From: Streptomyces sp. 135
GTDB lineage: Bacteria; Actinomycetota; Actinomycetes; Streptomycetales; Streptomycetaceae
Assembly (NCBI RefSeq): GCF_020026305.1
Contig: NZ_CP075691.1
Location: 3,410,001-3,474,000, forward strand
Direction: 5' to 3'
DNA: 64,000 nt
Part shown: in pieces, positions 59,131 through 64,000 of the stretch
How the letters are laid out: every line of letters begins with the position of its first letter
Numbering within the stretch: position 1 is the first letter of the stretch
Notes under the pieces: generated by a model
The model's input: the letters and a program-made list of their open reading frames with translations, nothing else
Databases searched by the model: none
What the model was told of the DNA's origin: nothing
Translations under genes and position numbers: made by a program

Positions 59131-59499
59131 TCAGTTCTCCAGGGCTGCTTCGAGCGTCTCGTGCACTGTGAAGACGGCCTCCGCACCGGTGATCTCAAAG
59201 ACCCGGGCCACCACCGGCAGCATCCCGGCCAGATGGACTCCGCCCCCCGCGGCCTCGGCCTTGAGCCGGGCTCCGAGCAGCACATTGAGCCCCGTGGAAT
59301 CACAGAACTCAAGACGCGAGCAATCGACGACGAGCCTTGAATAGCCGTCCGCGAGACAGCTTTCCAGCGGTTCTCGCAAGAGATCGGCGGTGTGGTGATC
59401 CAGCTCACCCGCCGGAGTCACGACGGCGCTCGCATCCGCCGTTCTCACTTCGACCAGAAGCCGGCCCCTGTGCGCACTGCCGACCGTGCCGCGGTCCAT
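59131..59499 (-). CDS. STAS-domain anti-sigma factor antagonist
   Basis: A 122-residue protein, mostly one STAS domain: RLLVEVRTADASAVVTPAGE, then LVVDCSRLEFCDSTGLNVLL. The serine in DSTGLNVL is the usual phosphorylation site that controls binding to the RsbW-type partner. ATG 59499 (MDRGTVGSAHRG) is chosen; its own ribosome site is weak, and a small overlapping frame with a strong site lies just upstream. It is divergent from the sigma-factor gene. Confidence 0.9.
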   Translation of the reverse strand: MDRGTVGSAHRGRLLVEVRTADASAVVTPAGELDHHTADLLREPLESCLADGYSRLVVDCSRLEFCDSTGLNVLLGARLKAEAAGGGVHLAGMLPVVARVFEITGAEAVFTVHETLEAALEN

Positions 59500-59549
59500 G
59501 CCGTCTCTCTCTTCCGACCGTCGTAGCTGTTGATGACGCCCCTGAACAT
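59445..59549 (-). CDS. possible 34-residue upstream frame overlapping the STAS gene
   Basis: ATG 59549 is preceded by AAGGAGGG with a 4-nt spacer, the best ribosome site at this locus. It encodes MFRGVINSYDGRKRETAWTA and on to FWSK, with its stop 52 nt inside the STAS gene in another frame. It may couple or limit STAS translation, or be non-functional. No homologue is recognised. Confidence 0.35.
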   Translation of the reverse strand: MFRGVINSYDGRKRETAWTAARSAVRTGAGFWSK

Positions 59550-59749
59550 TACGCCCTCCTTGCGGTTCGGGGTAGCCGAACATCCCCCCGAAATCGGACA
59601 TTTCACCGCCAAACGCACTTGCGACCGAAGCGCGGAAGCGGGTAGGGGTAGAAGAGACAGCAATCGACACGGACGGCTTTGGAGGCGCCGCACACCGCAG
59701 TGCACGTATTGGCATCGGCAGCCATATGCCGAGAACGATGGAGGACACC

Positions 59750-60691
59750 ATGTCACCCCGGCTCGACGAATCGCGTACTGACCAAGCGACGTCGACACCC
59801 CCGCCGTCCCACTCCGCCACCACGATCCCGGACCCCGCCCGTGAGCCGCAGCCTGCCCCGGAAGCGGCTTCGGAAACCCTCGAAGGGCTGCACGACCTCC
59901 CCGAGATCCCGCCGTACGCCGAAGTGGGGCCGCTGGACGCGAGGGCCCTGTCCAAGACCCTTTTCGAGCGCCTCGAATCGCTCGAAGAAGGCACACACGA
60001 ACACGCGTACGTCCGCAACACACTGGTCGAGCTCAACCTCGCCCTGGTGAAGTTCGCGGCCTCCCGGTTCCGCTCCCGCAGCGAGCCGATGGAGGACATC
60101 ATCCAGGTCGGCACGATCGGCCTCATCAAGGCCATCGACCGCTTCGAACTCAGCCGCGGTGTGGAGTTCCCCACCTTCGCGATGCCGACGATCGTCGGTG
60201 AGATCAAGCGCTTCTTCCGCGACACCAGCTGGTCGGTGCGGGTCCCGCGCCGCCTCCAGGAACTCCGGCTCGACCTCGCCAAGGCGGGCGACGAACTCGC
60301 CCAGAAGCTCGATCGGGCCCCGACGGTGGGTGAACTCGCCGAGCGCCTCGGGATCACCAACGACGAGGTCGTCGAGGGCATGGCCGCGTCCAACGCCTAC
60401 ACGGCGAGTTCCCTGGACGCCCAGCCGGAGGAGGACGACTCCGAGGGCGCGCTCTCGGACCGGATCGGCTACGAGGACCACGGCCTCGAAGGCATCGAGT
60501 ACGTCGAGTCGTTGAAGCCGCTGATCGCCGAACTGCCGCCGCGCGACCGCAAGATCCTCTCCCTGCGTTTCGTCGCCAACATGACGCAGTCCGAGATCGG
60601 CGAGGAGCTCGGCATCTCCCAGATGCACGTGTCGCGACTGCTGTCACGCACCCTCGTCAAGCTCCGCAAGGGACTGACGGTCGAGGAGTGA
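59750..60691 (+). CDS. sigI: RNA polymerase sigma factor, SigB/SigF/SigG subfamily
   Basis: A 313-residue group 3 sigma factor. Region 2 (NTLVELNLALVKFAASRFRS and EDIIQVGTIGLIKAIDRFEL), region 3 (FPTFAMPTIVGEIKRFFRDT) and region 4 (SLRFVANMTQSEIGEELGIS then QMHVSRLLSRTLVKLRKGL) are all clear. An 80-residue Pro-rich N-terminal extension precedes region 1.2/2. ATG 59750 is used because GGAGGA lies 4 nt upstream; ATGs at 59738 and 59726 are in frame. The symbol sigI is proposed from the adjacent STAS and ATPase genes and remembered synteny; other SigB-family names remain possible. Confidence 0.9.
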   Translation: MSPRLDESRTDQATSTPPPSHSATTIPDPAREPQPAPEAASETLEGLHDLPEIPPYAEVGPLDARALSKTLFERLESLEEGTHEHAYVRNTLVELNLALVKFAASRFRSRSEPMEDIIQVGTIGLIKAIDRFELSRGVEFPTFAMPTIVGEIKRFFRDTSWSVRVPRRLQELRLDLAKAGDELAQKLDRAPTVGELAERLGITNDEVVEGMAASNAYTASSLDAQPEEDDSEGALSDRIGYEDHGLEGIEYVESLKPLIAELPPRDRKILSLRFVANMTQSEIGEELGISQMHVSRLLSRTLVKLRKGLTVEE

Positions 60692-60724
60692 GCCCGCGCG
60701 GCGCCGCCGGGCGCCTCAACGGTC

Positions 60725-60761
60725 CTGTGGGGCCCGCCTCTTGAAGGGGCGGGCCCCACAG
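60725..60761. terminator. bidirectional hairpin terminator
   Basis: Arms 60725-60738 and 60748-60761 are perfectly complementary over 14 bp with a 9-nt loop. It lies between the convergent sigma-factor and racemase genes. Confidence 0.85.
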
Positions 60762-60769
60762 TCGTCCTC

Positions 60770-61468
60770 TCACCTGGCCACGGCCAACGCCGCCTCGACC
60801 GCCGCCTGGGCGTGCAGCCGGGTCGTCGGGAAGACCGGCACGGGGCTGTGCTCCTGCCGGATCAGCAGCTCGATCTCCGTACAGCCGAGGATCACGCCCT
60901 CGGCGCCCCGGCGTACGAGCCCTCCGATGACCTCCTGATAAGCCACGCGGGACTCGTCACGCACGACCCCGAGGCACAACTCCTCATAAATAACCCGGTG
61001 GACGACGGCCCGCCCCACCTCGTCGGGCACGAGCACCTCCAGGCCGTGCCCCGCCAGCCGCTCCCGGTAGAAGTCCTGCTCCATGGTGAACGCGGTGCCG
61101 AGCAGCCCGACCGTGCGCAGCCCGGCCGCGCGTACGGCTTCGGCGGTGGCATCGCCGAGGTGCAGCAGCGGCACGGCGATGGCGTCCGCCACCTGCCCGG
61201 CGACCTTGTGCATGGTGTTGGTGCAGATGAGTACGAGTTCGGCGCCCGCCGCCTCAAGTCCCTTCCCGGCGGCGGCGAGCACGTCACCGGCCCGCTCCCA
61301 CTCCCCCGCGACCTGCAACCGCTCGATCTCCGCGAAGTCCACGGAGTGCAGGACGCAGCGGGCGGAGTGCAGGCCGCCGAGGCGTTCGCGTACGAGTTCG
61401 TTGAGCAGTCGGTAGTACTCGGCGCTGGACTCCCAGCTCATGCCGCCGATGAGGCCGATGGTCTTCAT
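60770..61468 (-). CDS. aspartate/glutamate racemase family protein
   Basis: A 232-residue cofactor-independent racemase. The N-terminus MKTIGLIGGMSWESSAEYYR and the two catalytic cysteines in LICTNTMHK (near 82) and ILGCTEIELLIR (near 195) match aspartate racemases. Two-cysteine chemistry interconverts D- and L-Asp or -Glu. Substrate preference is uncertain; the GGMSWESS motif favours aspartate or a broad-specificity member. Confidence 0.9.
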   Translation of the reverse strand: MKTIGLIGGMSWESSAEYYRLLNELVRERLGGLHSARCVLHSVDFAEIERLQVAGEWERAGDVLAAAGKGLEAAGAELVLICTNTMHKVAGQVADAIAVPLLHLGDATAEAVRAAGLRTVGLLGTAFTMEQDFYRERLAGHGLEVLVPDEVGRAVVHRVIYEELCLGVVRDESRVAYQEVIGGLVRRGAEGVILGCTEIELLIRQEHSPVPVFPTTRLHAQAAVEAALAVAR

Positions 61469-61572
61469 GCGCCCAGGATCACATCCCCATCTGTCTCCGG
61501 CTCACGACGTCGTTCGAGTGAGAGCGACGCACATCGATGGTGACTGCCGCACTCCGGTCGTAGCGTGGGCGT

Positions 61573-61869
61573 ATGACCACCCGCGTACCCATCCGCCAGC
61601 TCCAGCAGCACGCCAGTGAACTCATCGACCGTGTCGCCGCGGGCGAGCGCGTGGAGATCACTCGCAACGGCCGCCTGATCGCGGTGCTCGGACCTCCGGA
61701 CCCGGAACAGCGCGTCATGGAAGACCTGGTCCGCACCGGAACCGTCGACCCGGACAACGCGGCTTCGGCGCGCGGGCTCGGCGACTGGGAGCCTCTGGCC
61801 GCCCACCCGGGAGCCTCCTCGAAGCTGTCCGAAGTCCTGTTGCGGATGCGCGAGGAAGAGGACCGGTGA
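61573..61869 (+). CDS. Phd/YefM-family antitoxin
   Basis: A 98-residue protein with the Phd/YefM DNA-binding and dimerisation motif VPIRQLQQHASELIDRVAAG and EITRNGRLIAVLGPP. The C-terminal half is more acidic and probably wraps the toxin. The gene overlaps the PIN toxin by a GTGA junction, so the pair is translationally coupled. It should autoregulate from the roughly 100-nt region upstream. Confidence 0.9.
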   Translation: MTTRVPIRQLQQHASELIDRVAAGERVEITRNGRLIAVLGPPDPEQRVMEDLVRTGTVDPDNAASARGLGDWEPLAAHPGASSKLSEVLLRMREEEDR

Positions 61870-62267
61870 TCTACCTCGACTCCTGCGCCCTGCTCAAGCT
61901 CGTCCTGCGGGAGGCCGAGACGGACGCATTGCGCACCTTCCTGGCCGCCAGGGCGGCGGAGGGCCATGTGACCTCGGCACTGTCGCAAACCGAGGTGTTC
62001 CGTACGCTGGTGCGGGCCGGAGCGGATCCTGAAGTGGGTGACGCCGCCGAGGCGTTGCTCGACCGGCTGCTCCGCATCCGCGTCACGGATCCCGTGCTGC
62101 GGGCGGCCGGCATGTTCCCGGCCCGCCACCTCCGCAGCCTGGACGCGATCCACCTGGCGAGCGCCGAGTACCTGGAACACGCGCTCACGGCGTTCGTCAC
62201 GTACGACAAGCGCCTGGCCGCCGCCGCGCTCGACCGCGGCCTCCCGGTCGAAGCGCCGGGCGCCTAG
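61866..62267 (+). CDS. PIN-domain toxin (VapC-like ribonuclease)
   Basis: A 133-residue PIN protein. The acidic metal site is visible: Asp5 (MIYLDSCAL), Glu43 (SQTEVFRTL), Asp93 (SLDAIHLAS) and Asp114 (VTYDKRLA). Mg-dependent cleavage of tRNA or other RNA is expected for the family, blocked by the cognate antitoxin. GTG 61866 overlaps the antitoxin. Its last 4 nt overlap the convergent ATPase gene. Confidence 0.92.
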   Translation: MIYLDSCALLKLVLREAETDALRTFLAARAAEGHVTSALSQTEVFRTLVRAGADPEVGDAAEALLDRLLRIRVTDPVLRAAGMFPARHLRSLDAIHLASAEYLEHALTAFVTYDKRLAAAALDRGLPVEAPGA

Positions 62268-62671
62268 GACCCGGCCCTTCGGGCCCGCCCCTTCCCCAGC
62301 TCGCACCAGACGGTCTTGCTGTCGGCCCCCTGCTCGACGCCCCAGCGCAGCGAGACGGCGTCCAGCAGGGCCAGGCCGCGCCCCGCCTCCTCGTCCCCGG
62401 TGGCGTTGCGCATCACGGGCAGCACGCGGGGGTCGGGGTCCGTGACCGCCACGCGGATCCGCCCCGCACCGCCGCCGGTGATCCTCACGGTGACGGGGGT
62501 GCCTTCGCCGAGGTGCCGGATGACGTTGCTGAGCAGCTCACTGGCGCAGAGGGCGAGGTCGGGGTGCGGGCCGTACGCGTCCAGGGCGCGGCGCAGTTCG
62601 GGTACGGCCTTGGGGACGGCGAGCAGGGAGGTCTCGAAGTCGGGGGCGGTGGAGGGCTCTGGGTCGTACAT
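62264..62671 (-). CDS. ATP-binding anti-sigma-like regulatory protein (WhiJ-locus type)
   Basis: A 135-residue HATPase_c protein with N box LALCASELLSNVIRHLGEGT, VAVTDPDPRVLPV in the G1 position (the glycine is degenerate) and GRGLALLDAVSLRWGV as G2. Small ATPases of this type often lie next to Scr1-family HTH and DUF397 genes. It is divergent from the HTH gene, with a dyad element between them, and converges with the PIN toxin with a 4-nt overlap. Confidence 0.82.
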   Translation of the reverse strand: MYDPEPSTAPDFETSLLAVPKAVPELRRALDAYGPHPDLALCASELLSNVIRHLGEGTPVTVRITGGGAGRIRVAVTDPDPRVLPVMRNATGDEEAGRGLALLDAVSLRWGVEQGADSKTVWCELGKGRARRAGS

Positions 62672-62693
62672 GGGGGTACGCCTTCCGGTGCGG

Positions 62694-62715
62694 TGTGTGA
62701 CGTTGCGGTCACACA
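62694..62715. promoter_or_regulatory. TGTGTGAC-N6-GTCACACA dyad, candidate operator
   Basis: Perfect 8-bp arms (62694-62701 and 62708-62715) with a 6-nt spacer lie in the 116-nt gap between the divergent ATPase and HTH genes. A further CGTGAC occurs near 62735. The HTH protein is the natural candidate ligand. Confidence 0.5.
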
Positions 62716-62787
62716 GTGGCGTGGGGCGGCGTAGCGTGACAGGGGTTTGGGTTGCGCTGAGTAACTGGCGAATGGCGGTGGTGAGTT

Positions 62788-63639
62788 GTGCCCCCTCGTA
62801 AGGATCCCGACGCGTCGGTGAGCGTGCCGGCCTTCTACGGCGCGGAGTTGCGCTTCAAGAGGGAGGCCGCGGGCCTCACGCTCGAACGGCTGGCCGAGGG
62901 CAGCTACCGGGGTATCTCCTTCCTCAGCCAGATCGAGCGCGGTGAGCGTCGGATGCCGCTGGATCTGGCCCAGCACGTGGACGAACGGCTCGGGACGGAC
63001 GGCTTTTTCCAGCGCCGCTGTGAAGATGCGCGCAAGGCTCGGCAGGGTGGGCATGCGGAGTACTTCGCGGATGTGGCGGAGATGGAGCGGTACGCGGAGT
63101 CCATTGAGGACTGGGCGCCCATGCTTGTCCCCGGACTGTTGCAGACGCGGACCTACGCAGAGAGCGTCGTACGGACATCCCTGCCGTGGCTGCCGCCGGA
63201 AACCGTGGAGAAGCAGGTCAACGCCCGCATAAAGCGGGCGGAGCTGTGGCAGCGCGAAGAGCGTCCGGCCTTCTGGGTCATCCTGCACGAGCAGCTCGTC
63301 CGCAAGCCCCTTCTGGCTCCGCAGGAGATGTCGGCACAGCTGAGGCACATCCTGACGGTGGTCCGGTCCGTGCAGGGCGTTCTGCAGATCCTCCCGGAAA
63401 CGACGGCGGCACACCCGTTCATGATGGGCATGACCAGGACCATGACCTTCCCGGACGCCCCTCCCGTCGTGTACACCGAGGGTCTCCACAGCGGCCAACT
63501 CATCGACTACCCGCGGCTCGTGAAGGACTACCGAAGGTCGTACGATCTGCTCAGGGCCGCCGCACTGCCACCGGAGGCGTCCCTGGCCCTGATCGAGGCA
63601 GCCGCAGAGGATTACCGAAATGGCGACCAGCAACATTGA
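62788..63639 (+). CDS. Scr1/WhiJ-family helix-turn-helix regulator (DUF5753)
   Basis: A 283-residue protein. The N-terminal XRE-type HTH (about 14-65; RFKREAAGLTLERLAEGSYR, ISFLSQIERGERRMPLDLA) is followed by the DUF5753 ligand-type domain (YAESIEDWAPMLVPGLLQTR near 105). This matches the WhiJ-like regulators abundant in Streptomyces, which control development and antibiotic production together with DUF397 partners. The GTG at 62788 has a weak ribosome site. It overlaps the DUF397 gene by 20 nt. Confidence 0.92.
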   Translation: MPPRKDPDASVSVPAFYGAELRFKREAAGLTLERLAEGSYRGISFLSQIERGERRMPLDLAQHVDERLGTDGFFQRRCEDARKARQGGHAEYFADVAEMERYAESIEDWAPMLVPGLLQTRTYAESVVRTSLPWLPPETVEKQVNARIKRAELWQREERPAFWVILHEQLVRKPLLAPQEMSAQLRHILTVVRSVQGVLQILPETTAAHPFMMGMTRTMTFPDAPPVVYTEGLHSGQLIDYPRLVKDYRRSYDLLRAAALPPEASLALIEAAAEDYRNGDQQH

Positions 63640-63835
63640 CTTGAGCTCGACGCACTGGCGCAAGAGCTCCTACAGCAACGGCTCCGGAGGCGAATGCGTC
63701 GAGGTCGCCGACGGCCTCCCCGGTGTCGTCCCCGTCCGCGACTCCAAGGTCACGGACGGGTCCGTCCTGGTGATCCCGGCGGCCGCGTGGAGCCCCTTCG
63801 TCTCCGCCGTCACCACAGGTGAGCTGACCGCCTGA
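63620..63835 (+). CDS. DUF397 domain small protein
   Basis: A 71-residue protein with WRKSSYSNGSGGECVEVA near residues 13-30, the DUF397 signature, then VPVRDSKVTDGSVLVIPAAA. DUF397 proteins act with the adjacent WhiJ-type regulator, probably by direct binding; BldB is a distant relative. The start lies 20 nt inside the HTH gene, so translation is coupled. Confidence 0.93.
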   Translation: MATSNIDLSSTHWRKSSYSNGSGGECVEVADGLPGVVPVRDSKVTDGSVLVIPAAAWSPFVSAVTTGELTA

Positions 63836-63869
63836 CAGGAACACTGCCCGCGTGGCGCGCGGATCCAGG

Positions 63870-64000
63870 TCAGCGCAGGTTCTCGTCGGCGCGGGCGCTC
63901 CAGACCGCCAGTGCGGCCGCCAGGGCGCAGGCGCCGCCGAGCCACAGGACGCCCTGGAGGGTGAACGCGTCCACGATCAGGCCACCGGCCAGCGCGCCGA
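63870..64000 (-). CDS. MFS transporter, C-terminal fragment at window edge
   Basis: The reverse strand reads GALAGGLIVDAFTLQGVLWL and on to SARADENLR and a stop at 63870. The GLIVD motif and hydrophobic helix resemble the last transmembrane segment of a drug-efflux-type MFS transporter. The gene continues past the window, so family and substrate are tentative. Confidence 0.6.
   Translation of the reverse strand, partial: GALAGGLIVDAFTLQGVLWLGGACALAAALAVWSARADENLR

Noticed and set aside
59620..59660. GGGTAGGGGTAG upstream of the sigma gene as a SigB-type -10 element
   Set aside because: GGGTA fits the -10 of SigB-like promoters, but no GTTT-like -35 stands at 14-16 nt spacing, so autoregulation cannot be claimed.

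Overview
The window is a GC-rich actinobacterial chromosome segment, almost certainly Streptomyces. Reasons: extreme G/C at third codon positions, many GTG starts, a canonical 87-residue WhiB, F420 biosynthesis genes, a WhiJ-type HTH/DUF397/ATPase locus, a sigma-B-family partner-switching locus and several LytR-CpsA-Psr (LCP) proteins. From memory the gene order resembles the S. coelicolor region from SCO3023 (ahcY) through whiB (SCO3034) to sigI (SCO3068); I could not run a comparison.

Layout. 1-14 kb: an RDD membrane protein cut by the window edge, ahcY (methyl cycle), a stand-alone fructose PTS permease, a cation-efflux protein, then a minus-strand mannose group (manA, a SIS-type protein with three apparent frameshifts, a Trm112-like protein, manB), a frameshifted LctP-type lactate permease and a DUF3499 protein. 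14-20.5 kb: the block often seen beside whiB (degenerate metallopeptidase, DUF5719 protein, giant glycosyltransferase, whiB). 21-28.5 kb: cysteine dioxygenase, fbiA/fbiB, an AlkA-like glycosylase, a sugar nucleotidyltransferase, a PGRP-type amidase and a TIGR03089 protein. 28.7-38.5 kb: five LCP genes interleaved with a glycosyltransferase and a thioesterase. LCP proteins attach glycopolymers to peptidoglycan. Together with the mannose-nucleotide genes, a UDP-sugar dehydrogenase (41-42.6 kb) and a GtrA protein (47.8 kb), they make this an envelope-glycopolymer region.

38.6-48.4 kb: a dipeptidase-fold protein that has lost its metal ligands, two tandem VOC proteins divergent from a CGNR regulator, a nucleotide-sugar dehydrogenase, an acyl-CoA dehydrogenase, a DHFR/RibD-like protein, an intact dipeptidase paralogue, purE-purK and GtrA. 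48.4-53.8 kb: a response regulator and histidine kinase separated by repeats, a POT peptide transporter and a secreted esterase. 53.8-58.2 kb: a four-gene minus-strand operon for a cell-surface assembly, with two sortase-type substrates (LPQTG and LAETG) that share a domain and two membrane-anchored partners, one resembling WxL-interacting proteins. This looks like an actinobacterial counterpart of Firmicutes Csc clusters and is the best candidate for an under-described system here.

58.4-64 kb: an anti-sigma-like ATPase, a STAS anti-anti-sigma factor and a sigma-B-family factor; an Asp/Glu racemase; a Phd/PIN toxin-antitoxin pair; a WhiJ-like locus; and the end of an MFS transporter. Non-coding features include several strong hairpin terminators, four dyad-symmetric candidate operators, a 15-bp tandem repeat and a dispersed Streptomyces-style intergenic repeat. 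I saw no rRNA, tRNA, CRISPR array, insertion sequence or prophage.
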